From: Roridomyces roridus
Lineage: Eukaryota; Basidiomycota; Agaricomycetes; Agaricales; Mycenaceae
Assembly: GCA_029378245.1 (NCBI GenBank)
Contig: JARKIF010000036.1
Span: 62,001-126,000 of the forward strand
Direction: 5' to 3'
Length of the DNA: 64,000 nucleotides
Part shown: in pieces, positions 1 through 14,519 of the stretch
How positions within the stretch are numbered: position 1 is the stretch's first letter
Layout: the number at the start of each line of letters is the position of its first letter
Notes under the pieces: model-generated
Databases searched by the model: none
Seen by the model: only the letters and a program-made list of their open reading frames with translations
What the model was told of the DNA's origin: nothing
Position numbers and translations under genes: made by a program

Positions 1-2075
1 ACGAAAGATTCAAAAAGAACCATTGGAGGTAATTGAAACCAACGGCCTCTGCTTGAGAGGGAACCAATGTACCCCGAACTGTGAAATGATTCAATTGAGT
101 CTTGACTGTAAGCCAAAGTCAAGGTAAAATCAGACCAGGGCGTGATCTACTGGGTGGAGATTTGTTGGATGGATAGTAGTCGGAGGTTCGCATTGTGAGA
201 GCTGCTGATACAACAGGCCTTTTTGCTGCTCTCTTATACTTGGGGGTCCGGGCCGTTGCAAGCACGGCATATACGAGAACTTGGTTGGGTTAAAAGTATG
301 GAACATCAATAATTGCTCAACCATTTGAACCGAGCACAAAGTCCTGCAACTTGTGGTTGAGAGACTGCAAGTCATTGATCAGTGATCATGATATGGCCAA
401 GTGGCTGTGTAGAGAAACCGGCTCCCTGTGATGTGACTATTGTGATGCCTTTCTGGGCTACCTCACTCTGTCTGCAAGCCAAAACCTTGAAGAAAAAATG
501 GCTTTTGACTACACGGGAGCACTCACCATAGTATGTAGAACCCTTCTATCCCTTGACTTTACCTTACACTGCCAAGCCTAATGAGATTGGTTCAAATTTC
601 TGTGGCCTGCAATTCAGCTGCCATTTGGCCCACTGGGACACTCCAACTGCAACAGAAAGTGTTAGTGATGGATGTACAACAGGACTGTTGTGAAATAGCC
701 AAGCACTCAACAGACCAGGGTCCAAAATCCTGTGGATGGGATGTACCCACTGGGTGTTCCAGTATCCACTGTCCAGGATTTCAAGGAATATGTGGGCTCT
801 TGGCACATATCCAGGCCGAGATTTTGTCTTCAAGCTGCTCCAGGACTGCACAGCTGGGGTGAAATCTCAGTGAGGACACCAGAAATCAGTGTTAATGAAT
901 ATGAACATCCAGAACAGAATTTCCCTCATTTTGATTGCAATTGTTTTTTGTGATTTTTCTTGAAGGTGTGTTTAGCAGAAGTGCATGTCCTTCTTCAAGC
1001 ATACCAATATGTCAGAGGCCCAGAGTCTCCAGTGAATCTAGAATGAGCTGATCACAAACCACAAGTAAATCACCAATATCATATTCAATATTTGGAATGA
1101 GACCTCAGTCTCAGGGAACAAAACTCAAGTCCAGGTACTGAAGGTTTACTTGCGAAATCTCAAGTCATTTGGGGGGAAATTGGATGCTCTGGAGAGAAAA
1201 GAAAAATCTGCTGATGGCAGCTGTCAAAATCAGTGATTGTAGCCGCAAAAAGGAAATGCACAGCCGCCACAATCAAAAGTTGTAATGATGTTAAAAAGTT
1301 GCCCAACTTCTGGCCTGACCAAATTTTAAAAGAACGAGAACTTAGCAAGTAAGTTCTCGTAACTCACTTACCTGCTGCCAGCCCAAAGGGGAATTTGACA
1401 AGGTGCAGGAACGCTGTGCCGCAGTGCCACAAAGCAGAGCCTTCGGCAAATGGTTGATGTGTTCAAAAAGGGTGGGACAAGTGATCCGTGCAGTGTTGAT
1501 ATCAATTTTGCTCCGACACCAATTCTAGTGACGATGATAAGCTGTGCGAAACCGGCGCTCATAACAGTTTGATGCTTGCGGTTATGTTCCAAATTCCTGA
1601 TCACGGCATTTGCACCTTTGCCGACGTTTGAAGCGGGTGACGATCTCAAGATTGCGGCAACGGTTACATATTGCCGGAGCGGGACTGCGTTACTCGGAGT
1701 ATCCTGATCAGCATCGGGCACGCCAAGTATGTTTGCCGACATTAGCCGAGTCCCACTCCGCCGTGACAGGCCGTGACATTTTAGTGACGGCTATGCTCGG
1801 CTATCCCAAGACGTCCTCGGAGTGGGACTCCGGACTGAGGAAGCGGGACTGCCCGAGTCCCACTCCCACTATTCTGGTCATTCCTCACTAAGCACGGCTC
1901 GGCGGCGGCAGAACTGTTGGGCATGAATCCGCCGCGTGATAAGCGATCAATGTCCCACTCGGCTCAACCCATCTCCGAATCCCACCCTTGGGGTAGGGCA
2001 GTGCTTGTCAAGATATAAATATTTCTGCCACGTCAACACCTCTCTTACGCTGATACCCGCACCCAAAGCTACTCA
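1..2075. other. Gene-poor region upstream of the NLR
   Basis: I see no convincing gene here. The open frames are short, overlap on both strands and have no recognisable motifs. Between about 1745 and 1965 a short motif, GAGTCCCACTC and its reverse GAGTGGGACTC, recurs several times in both orientations beside runs of CCGTGACA, which suggests remains of a repeat. An AT-rich ATATAAAT at about 2014, roughly 60 bases before the NLR start codon, could serve as a TATA element for that gene. Confidence 0.4.
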
Positions 2076-5000
2076 ATGTCTTTGCCAACTGCTGAAATAC
2101 AGACGGGGACACATTTTCATGTACATGGTGAGCAGACTATGGCACAAATCTCGGAGAAATGACCAGTACTTAGCTGGCTTTCAGGTGGCACCGGTGGCCC
2201 CGGTGGAGTAGGTGACCAACATGGAGGAGAGGGAGGTCCTGGTGAAGGAGGGACCCTGATTGATCACCAACTTGAAGTAAATTCTTGGTGCTTCTGCAAA
2301 AGTCACACCTATGATCTCACTGTGTGCAGCTTTTATTCACATGGTCACGAACCAAGCCAGCCAGGCCAAATGGAACTTATCAGTATGTCCCAAATAAATA
2401 TATCTGAGGCCCACTAAGCAGATATCACAGCACAAGAACAATGCCACACTGCTCTGGCACTGGTCAGGTGTCCTCCAGCATCTCAGATCTTCCAGGGACG
2501 AAAGGGCATTCTTGACAAGATGCAACAGTACTTTTTCCAAGACAACAAGAAGAGAAGGGTTTTTGTTCTGCATGGTCTTGGTGGCTCTGGGAAGACTCAG
2601 ATAGCTTTGAAATTTCTTGAGTCATGCAATGAGTAGGAACTGTCAAAATAGGGGGTTCCTAATGATTGACAAACTTTCTCAGGGATGAGAGGCAGTTCTT
2701 TGTGAATGCCAGCTCTTCTGACAATCTGACTGCATCCTTCGTCAACATAGCAATTTCTCAGGGGTTTGGAAAAACAGCAGAAGCTGGTCATCAGTGGCTT
2801 ATTTCCAAAGCCAGGAAGTGGACTCTGCTGTTTGACAATGCTGACAATCCAAAGTTAAAATTGTGGCCATTTTTCCCGCAATGCAGCCATGGGAATATTA
2901 TCATCACTTCCCGAAACCCACAACTGGCTGCTCTTGCCAGCCCAAATGCTCACTCTCAAGTTGGAGATTTGGATGGGGAAGATGCTGCTTCCCTGCTTCT
3001 TGCAAGAGCAGTCAAGAAGCACACAGATGAAACCCACAAATTGGCTGTGGCCATTGTACGGGTAGGTTATAAGATCCTCAGATAATGTTTTCATACTCAG
3101 TCAGGATCCACAGGAGCTCTCATGCATGCCTCTTGCAATCGTCCAGGCTGGGGCTTATATTGCCAAGTTCAAATGTCTCATGAATTATCTGTCAATCTAC
3201 AGGCAGAACAAAGAAGAGTTACTGCGACAGCACCCTGGTCAAACTCTTGATAATTATGAAGGGACTGTCTATACAACCTGGCAGATTAGCTTTGACAAAC
3301 TCAGCCCTGTAGCTGCCCAGTTTCTACAACTTTGTGCTTTATTGCACCACAGCAGTATTCCTGAGGCAATATTTGCCAATGCCACAAAGTGGATATTGAA
3401 GAATGAAGGGAATAAAACTGAGTCAATGCAGGAAGCCAAGGAATTTCTTCAAAACTTTGTTTCAGGTTCAGGAGGTTGGCAGGAACAACATCTTCGGAAA
3501 GTTGTGGCAGAAATTGAAGAATACTCTTTGCTTGCGAGTGATGAAACAAGCAAAACCCTAAGCATGCATCCACTTGTGCATCTGTGGTGTTCAGACACCC
3601 AACCCAATCAAGCCACGGCACGGGAGTGCATGACAAATATATTAGGGATGGCGATAGATCTTGGCCCGGAGGCATATTTGGAGAGGATCAGGGTGATTGC
3701 TCATGTCAACATGCTTGTCCCAGATTTCAGCATGGTGAAGTGTCAGTTCTGGAGTCAGTATGCATGGATTTATTGTGACGGAGGTAAATTTGAGCAAGCA
3801 AAGGGTTTGTATGAACTGAATCTGGAGAGACAGAGGGAGCTGCTTGGAAAGGACCATCCTGACACGCTGACTGCCATGGCCAACCTTGCATTCACATATT
3901 GGCAATTGGGACGGTACCAAGAGGCAGAGAAGCTTGACCTTTCTGTCCTCGAACAGCGTCAAAAACTTCTCAGTGATGACCATCCTGAGACGGTGACTGC
4001 CATGGCCAACCTTGCAGCAACATACAGGAAACTGGGGCAGTACCAAGAGGCAGAGAAGCTTCAACTTTCTGTCCTCAAACAGCGTCAGAAACTCCTTGGT
4101 GATGACCATCCTGACACGCTGACTGGCATGGCCAACCTTGCAGCAACATCCAGGAAACTGGGACAGTACCAAGAGGCAGAGAAGCTTGAACTTTCTGTCC
4201 TCAAACAGTGTCAGAAACTCCTGGGTGATGACCATCCTGACACGCTGACTGCCATGGCCAACCTTGCAGCAACATCCAGGGAACTGGGACGGTATCAAGA
4301 GGCAGAGAAGCTTGAACTTTCTGTCCTCAAACAGCGTCAGAAACTCCTGGGTGATGACCATCCTGAGACGGTGACTGCCATGGCCAACCTTGCAGCAACA
4401 TACTGGAAACTGGGACGGTACCAAGAGGCAGAGAAGCTTCAACTTTCTGTCCTCAAACAGCATCAGAAACTCCTTGGTGATGACCATCCTGACATGCTGA
4501 CTGCCATGGCCAACCTTGCAGCAACATACAGGCACCTGGGGCAGTCCCAAGAGGCAGAGAAGCTTCAACTTTCTGTCCTCAAACAGCGTCAGAAATTCCT
4601 GGGTGATGACCATCCTGACACGCTGGCTGCCATGACCAACCTTGCAGGAACATATTGGCAACTGGGACAGCACCAAGAGGCAGAGAAGTTTGAACTTTCT
4701 GTCCTCAAACAGCATCAGAAAATCTTTGGTGATGACCATCCTGACACGGTGACCGCCATGGCCAACCTTGCAGCAACATCCAGGGCACTGGGATGGTACC
4801 AAGAGGCAGAGAAGCTTGAACTTTCTGTCCTCAAACAGCGTCAGAAACTCCTTGGTGATGACCATCCTGACACGCTGACTGCCATGGCCAACCTTGCCAT
4901 GACACTCTATAGCACCGGCAGGCACCAGGCAGCAGAAAATCTCCAACTCCAAGTTGTTGCCAAATTCACACAGGTCCTAGGAGCAGACCATCCACATACT

Positions 5001-5132
5001 CTCCAGGCCATCAAAGCCTCAAAGGATATGGCACAAGATGCTTTGGCCAAGGGCAAGGATGCAAAAAACACTGGTGTCAAGAGGCTCTCCAAACTATTTT
5101 CCACATTCAAATCTCCCTCTTCCAAGAAGTAG
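2076..5132 (+). CDS. NLR-type STAND protein: Gly-rich leader, NB-ARC NTPase, TPR repeats
   Basis: Intracellular STAND NTPase of the fungal NLR type; such proteins sense ligands through repeats and switch by nucleotide exchange. Exon 1 (2076-2127) encodes MSLPTAEIQTGTHFHVHG, and exon 2 (from 2185) continues into a Gly-rich GGTGGPGGVGDQHGGEGG leader typical of basidiomycete NLRs. After a junction I could not place (about 2270-2430) comes SQIFQGR and the P-loop GLGGSGKTQIA (near 2574). A 50-base intron (2633-2682) leads to the Walker-B-like WTLLFDNAD, then TSRNPQ. A third intron (3062-3113) precedes MPLAIVQAGAYI, the usual hhGLPLA-type motif. The last exon ends in ten 42-residue TPR units (kinesin-light-chain type) and a short basic tail, stop at 5132. 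The frame is open throughout, so the gene may be functional. The exact exon 2/3 junction is unsure. Confidence 0.85.
3852..5010 (+). repeat. 126-base tandem TPR-coding repeat, about ten units
   Basis: Units start at 3852, 3978, 4104, 4230, 4356, 4482, 4608, 4734, 4860 and 4986, exactly 126 bases apart, each opening with GACCATCC. They encode DDHPDTLTAMANLAATYR-like units. The middle units are nearly identical at DNA level and differ mainly at a few codons, as in recently expanded or gene-converted NLR sensor arrays. Confidence 0.9.
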
Positions 5133-7085
5133 GTGATTGTCAGAGGGATGTGTGCAGGACTCAATGGCACTGCAGAATCATGTAATTCCCGCAGAATGTA
5201 TTTTCCATGTTGATGTTGCAGATTTTCCCAATCCAGAGTCCAGACTAATGTAGCATGCACAAGTGCATATCTATGAGAGACTAATGTGACAGTATTGAAA
5301 TGGCTCAAATTTACACGAAGATAAGTAGGTGAGAGTAATAGTCTTCCAAATCACATGCATGCATGCAACCTCCTCCGCTACAACCTCGTCCATCTTCACC
5401 GGCATGTAAGGATGACATCCGATTGTTCCAGTGGGAGTCAGAGGATGTACGTGCGCTAGCCTGCGAAGATTTCGTTCACCTGATACAATGAAAGTACCTA
5501 GATTGAAGAGCAGACTCTGGACACGCATATCTCTGAGCGGCCAATGGAATAGAACAGCTAATAAAGGAAGGAGTTCGAGGTGAGTATTAATGCGCGTCCA
5601 GGATCCAGGAACCTTGAATTATGTACTGTTGGAATCAATATTAATGAGAGAACAACAAGTCGGAGTACCCATGGCAATCTATCGTGTTGCTTGAGTTTTG
5701 TGAGAGTAAGAAGACCCATGAGCACGTTCTTCGTCTGGGACTCCATTTCGTTCAGAGTTAATAATTTCCATAAGACGAAGGTGTCTGAGAAGTGTCGTTC
5801 TCTCCAGTATGACCTCGCAAGATCTCTTGAACTCGACTTGAACTCGACTTTAATACTCGTTCATTTCCGGACGATACATCGCAAGTGAGTTCAGCTCTGA
5901 CGACAAGACTCGGACGTGGCTGTCGAGGTGAGTTGGAGCCATGTCTTGTGTCATCGCCTGCCGTAGGACACGCACGTTCTCCCAGAAAGCCGCCGTTTTA
6001 CGTATTATATATGCACGGCAGAGAAAGCGTCGATGGAAAGGGGTTCATTTTCGGCAGGGACAGCATACAGGAGTCCGACTATTGCAGATATTCGAGCAAC
6101 TTGCTCAAGATCAGGCGGTGGTGTAGACCGGAATCAAGAAAGACTTTAAAGGACCTGAGGTGGTGGTATCAAGGATTGAATTTGTGAGAGTGCGGGGACG
6201 GAGATCAGCATGTGAGGATCTGCAACGGCTTCTGGACCTTGATTTCGTTCACCTGACAGTAAGAAACCATCAGTATTATGAGAGGACAGAATTCCAGATA
6301 CTATTACGGATATGGGGAGATAGGGTAGCCAATGAGTGGTGTGGGCGTCGGTGTACGCCGATATCCATGCAGTTTCCACGTAGTGAGGTAAACAGATGTT
6401 CGCGGCCTGGCTGGCTAGTAAGACGTACATACGTCGCTCAGTTGAAAGAAAGTTGAAATGGAATTTCCGGCCCTGGTGTAGCTCTGACGATAAGACCAAG
6501 GCTCTGGAGCCCGACAGCCCCGAGCGGAGAAACATGAGCGAGTAAATAGCGCTGATTGGCGAAATACTGCGTTGGTATAAAACAGGAATTGCGCAGTGTA
6601 GATGAATAGGCTTCAAAGTAGAAACGATAAGGAGTGCGGGTTGACCTGTGGTGGTGGAGTCGTCGGGGGCATCCAGTCGGAGTAGAGTCGGCAAAAGTCG
6701 TTGTACACATCTAGGTTCTGCTAGAGGTCCATTCAACACCCGCAAGGCAATATAACCTGGTGCAAGCCGTGCTCCCCAGAATTCGAGTTGGTGGGGCAGA
6801 AAAGAGTCAATTGCGGCGGCCGGATCATTCCCAAACAAGGCTGGTGGATCTTGCTTCTGCCCACCACCACAAGCGACACTTATCTGGCCATCTGCTATCT
6901 CTCTCTCTCTTTCATTGCTTTCCGACACCACTCTTCTTTCCGTCTTTGACTCGACTTATTGTTATCGCCCGTTAATCACCACAATCACCACCACAACTCA
7001 CAATATCTAATTCTATCCATTCACCAAACTACGCACCTCACGACAAGCACACAACTTACCGAACGACACATCCAAATCCTACCGA
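5133..7085. other. Unresolved region with possible decayed minus-strand gene
   Basis: No product recognised. A minus-strand frame of 261 residues is open from 6931 to 6146, but it matches no family I know and contains an intron-like segment. Two stretches look like diverged copies: on the minus strand TCAGGTGAACGAAATC occurs near 6255 and near 5485, and a CGTCAGAGCT-containing block occurs near 6485 and 5895. This fits a duplicated, multi-exon and possibly degenerate gene. The CT-rich tract 6895-6950 is probably the promoter of the following gene. Confidence 0.3.
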
Positions 7086-10000
7086 ATGGCTTCTGGAGCC
7101 CCGCTGACCAAACGCCAGCGTCAGGCGCTGAGGCGGGCGGGAGCGGGTGCGTCAGTGGCAACCACTCCTCCTCCAAGCGAGGGGTCGTCTGCGCCTGCAT
7201 CCCCTCCAGCATCGCAGCCTCAAATGGGTGACGTGCTCGCCATGGTGCGTGCACGTGAGGCCGAGGCTCAGCGGCAGAGGGAGGAGGACGAGGAAGAGAG
7301 GGCCTCCCCGAGCAAGTACCCCACACCTTTGCCGGACGACGACGAGGAGGAGGATAGAGGAGCGAGAGGGTACCCGAGTCCTCGCACTGAGGCCGAAGAC
7401 GGTGTGCTGGGCGCTATCGACATGGAGGAGCCTGAGCCACTGCCACTAGGAGAAGAGCCACCGCTCGTAGACCTGGGATATGGCTTTGGTGGGGATATGG
7501 ACTTGGCACAGACGGCACGGCCCCGAGTACAAACGCAGCGCAGGGTAGATAGGGAGTCGACTATTCGGGCGTCCTCGGGTAGGAGGCCAGCGGAGTCACG
7601 TCATGGACACCTGCGCGCCCCGGAACTAGCTCGGTGCGTCCCTTCAAGCTTGCATTCAATTCCCTTACTGACTAACGGACACGTTCGTTAGACCCCCGCC
7701 CCCACGTGCCCTCTCAGCATTGGCTCAGGCACATACCCGACGCGCGCTCGCCGCCGTCACTACCACCGCTGCAGCCGCATATGAAGCCTTCAACGCTCCC
7801 TCTGTACCGCATTCAGGAAGACGCGGTGACGCTGTGGCTAGTCCGAGTAAAGATCACGATCCCGATGCGGAAGAGGAGGCCATTCTAGCTGCGAGATGGG
7901 ACGAGGTCCAATGTGCAAATGGGTGAGTGGCTCTTCTTCATTGCTGAATATCATCATTAATGGTTCTTCAGCCCGCGCAAGATGCGTCTACGCCGACTGC
8001 TGACACTGACCTATGCTGCCGGAGTGCAGGTGTGGGACGCCACCGTTCTCGGAGGTGTCCGAGAAGTGCTTAATCTCCGGATACCCATCTCGCCTTCGGA
8101 CGCTGGATTGCGAGAGGAACACATGCGTGGTCCGATTGTGCGGGCGGCTGTGCTGCCACCTCTTCGTGGGACACTTGAGATCGGTGTTTTGTCAGTCTTT
8201 TGCTCACTTGCTGTGCTCTGCTGAATTGCATACAGGACTGGACATGCGCTCTACGTCTATGCCCTAGGCTCTGGCCGTGTTGTCGCCCAATGGTCTCCGG
8301 CTTCTGTGCCGTCGGGCAGCAGTAGGCATGGCTACGGTGAAGAAAGGACTGTGCTTGGGATACCCTGCGCGTTTGAAGCAGCGGGCAAATTCGTCGTTGT
8401 GGTAAATCTCCTTTCTTTCATCTCTTCTAGATACTAACAGCTCTACAGACGACCCAATCCCCACCTGCCCTCATCGTCCTATCTCGTCCCACGCTCAGCG
8501 TTCTCCACGTCCTGCCCGCCTCCTCCTTAGCAATCCCAGCTCCGATATCGACAGACAGCGCTGACCTTTCAGACCCCGCCCCACCTCAGAATACCGCCCC
8601 CATCTTTGCACTTCACGGGCGTCTACTCGCCTTTCTCGCTCCCCCGCCTGCATCGTCACCTTCCCCGCCACCGCTGGATACCCTCGGACTCGCTACACGG
8701 ACAGCCGAGACCTGGGGTCGTGCGCTCGGGCGTTTCCTCTCACGGAGTGCACCCACTGGCGCTGCTGCCCTCGCTTCCGTCTCGAGCGCGTTATCTGCGT
8801 CGTCTGCAGCTCTACTTGGCGGTGCAGATCGCGGAGATGGGGCTTGGGTGCGCGTCATTGACTTGGCAGAGGGGGAAGAGGAGGAGGAGGGAGATGCTGC
8901 TATCCTAAAGGACGTGCATGCGTTTGCAGCTGGACGCGCTGCAGTGGGCGGATTGTCGTTTTCTGGGGACGGGACGAATTTGATTGTGGTCAGAAGGGAT
9001 GGACTTGGTGCGGGTGTATGGGGACTTCGACCGCTGCAGCATCAGCAGGCCGAGTTGCCTTTGCCCAAGCACGTTTATGAGCTCAGACGCGGGCGCACGG
9101 GGGCTGTGATTGAGGGTGTTGGAGCTGCGGGGGATGGACGCTTTGTGGCGATTGTGACGAGGAGGAGGACTGTGCATGTTTTTGCTGTGAATCCGTATGG
9201 CGGGCGGCCGGATGGGAGGAGTCATCTTGGGGCAAGAGTGAGGGATGCGGCTGATGGGGGAGTTGGGGAGGGGCAGCAGGCTACGGAGGTGCATCCGGTC
9301 GTTAGGATGAGGCTTTTGGGTGCCAAGCAGACGTCGACTCAGAGACAAGCGTCAGAGGAGGAGGAGCAAGAGTCGAGATATCATCTTCATCAAGCTCCAA
9401 TTGCTGCGCCACTCGCAGTGGCTTTCGTACCTCCCACCACGACGCAATCCCAGCCTCCTCACGCTGGTCTTCGATCGCCCGTCAGCCCTCTCAGCCCGAA
9501 TCCCACCTCTTCTTCGTCTTCTTCCTCTGCGGCTGCCGGTATACAAGACATCTTGGTATTCGACCCTGCGGATGGCGTGCTTGGCTTGAGGCGCGTGACG
9601 CTTGCTTTGGAGACGCCGACGTCACAGTATGGTGTTGCGGGGTTGCCGATTAGCATGTCATTGCCTGCGGGGAGGTTGATGGGGACTGGTATGAGTATCA
9701 GTGCGAGTCCGCCGGCGAGCTCTTTTGTTAGGACTCCAGAGTCTAGAAGAAGTACTATCGCTGGAGGAGCTGAGGTGGAGCTTGCTGGGAGGGAGGCGGT
9801 GGTGGCGACTTGGAGTTTGAGGAGGAGGCGAGGGTGGGCTGAGATTCGGAGGGAGGAGGCTGAAGAAGTGGCCGCTGTTCCTGTCGCTGGGAAGCGAGAG
9901 TGAGTGGTGATTCTCTTCGAGTCTGCTTTCACTTACACCTGTTCGTAGCTGGCTCGCTCAAGCGGAGCTCTCCACCTTTTCGCGCGCTCCAGGCGTCCTC

Positions 10001-10996
10001 CCCCGGCCGATATACCTCTCACACCAATTCTCCTTCCACACCCTTGGCGAAGACTACCATGCGCTCATTCGGCGGTACCAATTCTCTGTCGTCGGCGCCA
10101 AGATTGAAGTCCGTCGCGAAGTGGAGGTCAGCGCGTTCGCAGCTGGTACGGGCAGCACGAGCGGGGAAGCGTTCGTCGAAGCCTCGTCCCCACGGGCGAT
10201 TCGGCGCCGTAGTCGCACCTCTGCGTCCTTTGACGAACCGCTCGCCAACGCCCTTGCTGGATCGCACCACTATGCGCGCCCAGAGCCGGTACTCCCCATG
10301 CTGCCTAATGGCGTTGGCAGCGGCTCGCCGTTGTCGTTCAGGAATTCGATCCCTATTCGAGCGGTTGCGGGCCTTGGGGATGGTGTTGCGGAGGGATTGG
10401 GGAGGTTGAGGAGGGAGATGAAGCATCAGGCGCAGAAGCAGCTTGCGAGGTCTCCGCCTTCTTCTTCTGGTACTCGATTTGGTGGGAGAGGTGGGGACGA
10501 CGTGGAGGCTAGCGTGCCGCTTGAATTCGATGAAGAGGACGAGGACTTTGTTGCCCCTCCTCCTGCAGGGCGGGTGGAGGAGGAGTATTCCGGCGAGTTT
10601 TTGAGGGTGCATGCTACGGAGCGGGAGGATGATGATGCTGTTTCTGCTGGGACTGGGACGTCTGAGCGGAATGGGGATTCTGTTGCTTCGTTGTCGACAC
10701 CTGCGACGAGTGCACATGCGTTGGAGGAAGATTCGGAGCGACTTGGACTTGGAGGAGGACTTGGAGGAGGATTGGGAGGAGGACTGGGAGGAGGGGAGGA
10801 CGCGGATACTTATGGGTGGGGTGAGGAGGATAAATTGGCGGTGGAGGAGGCGGAGCGGTTTGATGATATCTCCGTGGTGGGGTTTCTTGATGAGGAGCAG
10901 GCTGCGGTCAAGGCTGAGGCGGAGAGGCGGATGGCTGCTGCTACTGCTACTGCGAATGGGAGAGCGGGGAGGCGGGGGAAGAAGAGGAGGGGGTGA
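7086..10996 (+). CDS. BCAS3-domain WD40-like protein
   Basis: Predicted beta-propeller protein of the BCAS3 family, related to PROPPIN/Atg18 propellers; animal BCAS3 binds phosphoinositides and works in autophagy and cell polarity. Exons 7086-7633, 7692-7922, 7972-8190, 8236-8401, 8449-9899 and 9949-10996 sum to 1,221 codons including stop. The first 200 residues are acidic and disordered. The propeller starts around RRLLTLTYAAGVQVWDA. The diagnostic BCAS3 stretch is HVYELRRGRTGAVIEG, then RRTVHVFAVNPYGG (near 9075-9200). A C-terminal BCAS3 block follows (IYLSHQFSFHTLGEDYHAL), then a Gly/Glu-rich, basic tail. The third intron uses the donor at 8191; the nearer GT at 8184 would break frame. 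The C-terminal low-complexity tail includes a repeated GGGLGGGLGG stretch. Confidence 0.8.
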
Positions 10997-11277
10997 TGGA
11001 CCGAGTAACAAGCAAATCTAAACCACAACGCAATATCAATGTAATATCTTAACGTGTATACTTTTGTAGAGTGTGGAGGGAGGAATGGAATTATATTTGG
11101 GGAGAAGACAAGGAGTGGGGCTGATGCGCCATCAAGCGCCCCTCTACGACGACCAAGGAATTCCGCATAAATAAATAAAATGTAATACAGCGCACGTAGG
11201 TGCACGTACATACATATACAAGAAAGCTACTAGACGAGATCATCCATCGCTCTGAATCGTATTTGGGAGAGCTATAA

Positions 11278-12016
<739 letters not shown>

Positions 12017-12170
12017 ATCGACTTGCGATGCTTGAGTGGAGTGCTTGAGGATGAGGGGGAAGGAAGAAAAGCGAGTCGCTTTGGAGCCACTGAGACCCGG
12101 AAGATGTGCACGTGCTCAGATCACGCTCGAGCCACCTTTGAAACGGAGTCGATTTGACACCCGGAAGATT
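12017..12170. repeat. Left arm of inverted H3 promoter duplication
   Basis: Reverse-complement counterpart of 13630-13777, imperfect but continuous from the H3 start codon to about the CACCCGGAAGAT motif. Beyond that the two flanks diverge, which marks the duplication limit on this side. Confidence 0.8.
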
Positions 12171-13629
12171 CAAAGCCCTTTGATTCGTTTTTCTTCGTCT
12201 TCTCTTTGCCTTTTTTCGCTCGTTTGTTGGCTGGTGAGGATGAATCGACTTGGATTCTCGCTGCTGAACGAGGTTTCATGCCGGCTAGAGCCTTCGGTCC
12301 CAAGGAAATCGCGGAAAAACGGCAAGAGGAGGGTGCACAGCCACGGACCGATTCCGCTTCTTCTCGACGTCTTCCTCTTTCAACACCTCTCTGCCTCTCG
12401 AGTGCATTCTGGCTGGTCTTTCTGGTGTCCCTCTGACTTGTCGCCTCCCCTCGTGATTCTATGGATACTGCCTCCGCATGAGAGGCGTGTCGACCTGTGA
12501 GATCTTAAAGTACACCATACCAGCCGTGTGCCAGCCTGAGCGCCACGCCACGCCGTCTCTCACGTCCTGTTGTCAATGGTCTCAGAGATGCCTCAGGGAG
12601 CGGTGCGGGACAGCAGCAATGAAGATGATAGCGACTTCAAGTTGAAGGTCCCGTTGCTTGCAACCTGGACTCTCGGTTTGGCTGTTCCCTGGAGTCCGAA
12701 CAGTAGAGCAAGAGATGGTTCTTTTGGTCGTTATGCAATCATACTGGTCGTCATACCCTGGGACCCCAGCTACCGAGACAGCGGGGTGCAGCCGTGTCCA
12801 CATATCTTTGATGTTCCAGTTGGACGCGATACTTACTGTAACAAAGGCGATTCATCAACGAAGATGGGCTCTTTGCTCTCAACAACGCCCAATTTTTTGG
12901 AGTCTCATTCAGGGTGGAGTTACCCAGGGCCGCACGGCGTTTGTCTGACAATGACATCTCCTCGGGGGACTTCTTTTTTCTCTATTTTTATGCATGTCAA
13001 CGAGCCCACCCACCGGCGTTCGGAACGAGGAGGGGCTCTTTGTTTCTTTGCCCAATTTGCATCGGTCTTGAATGGTTATATTCCGGAGAACGGCCCGGGA
13101 ACGAAACCCTGAGATTCGTATGCGATAAGTATCCAATCTCATTATCTCCTTCTCTGAACATTCAAGACACCGGTCGAAAAGGCTGGTTTGTGACACGAAC
13201 TACATCGTACACGAGCCAGTCGGAATCGAGGCAACAGATAAAGCCTCCAAGATTTGAAAGAGCAGTTTGTCAGAGATGTAACCTGTTCTCCCGAGTCTTT
13301 GCTCGAATCGGTCAAGTGGTAATTTGTGCCCGAATGGCCCCATTAGGTTGTTTCTCTGGATGTTTCTCTCTGGATAATAAATCGTTTCGGAACGCTCCCC
13401 GCTGCCACATGCTGAATTCACCGGCAAGACCTCGAAATGGAGAAACATAGCTGGTGGCTGTGCCCCTCTCTTTCCTTCCTTCCACCTGTCCTGCGCCTCG
13501 TTCCACACCATTCCAGCTGCAAACTAGATAATCGGACGCGCTAAGTTCCAACGCATTTGTCCGCAAAGTAAGAAAGCCGGAAGGGCAAGAGGTTGAAGCA
13601 GGAAATGAGGATCAAAAGAGGAATGTATC

Positions 13630-13777
13630 CTCCGGGTGCCAAATCGACTCGTTTCAAGGTGGCTCGAGCGTGATCTGAACACGTGCACATCTTCCGGGTC
13701 TCAGTGGCTCCGAATCGACTCACTTTTCTTCCTTCCCCCTCATCCTCAAGCACTCCACTCAAGCATCGCAAGTCGAT
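13630..13777. repeat. Right arm of inverted H3 promoter duplication
   Basis: Carries the same leader and upstream motifs as 12017-12170 in opposite orientation, immediately before the start codon of H3 copy 2. Confidence 0.8.

Positions 13778-14519
<742 letters not shown>

Larger units (their letters stand above)
12017..13777. other. Divergent histone H3 intergenic region
   Basis: No gene seen in the middle (about 12170-13620). The two ends are inverted copies: 12017-12170 and 13630-13777 share the leader, a CACGTGC-type motif (near 12110 and 13680), GATCACGCTCGAGCC or its reverse, and TCGATTTG. These are therefore duplicated H3 promoters. Open frames that run through here, for example 12036-12500, have no protein-like features. 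Confidence 0.6.

Noticed and set aside
3642..4952. 436-residue open frame on the minus strand
   Set aside because: It is the antisense shadow of the TPR repeats; its own periodicity follows the 126-base unit and it has no family features.
6146..6931. 261-residue minus-strand frame as a single-exon gene
   Set aside because: No recognisable domain, and it includes a segment that looks like an intron (GTAATAG to CTGTCAG); kept only as an unresolved region.
8184..8235. Intron donor at 8184 in the BCAS3-like gene
   Set aside because: It would shift the frame; the donor at 8191 keeps EIGVL-TGHALYVYALG in frame and the summed exons divisible by three.
10019..11011. 330-residue minus-strand frame
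   Set aside because: Antisense of the BCAS3-like C-terminal exon; Pro/Arg/Ser composition comes from the complement of Gly/Glu codons.
12036..13112. Plus-strand frames between the H3 genes as protein genes
   Set aside because: They overlap the duplicated promoter or lack motifs, and their composition is not protein-like.
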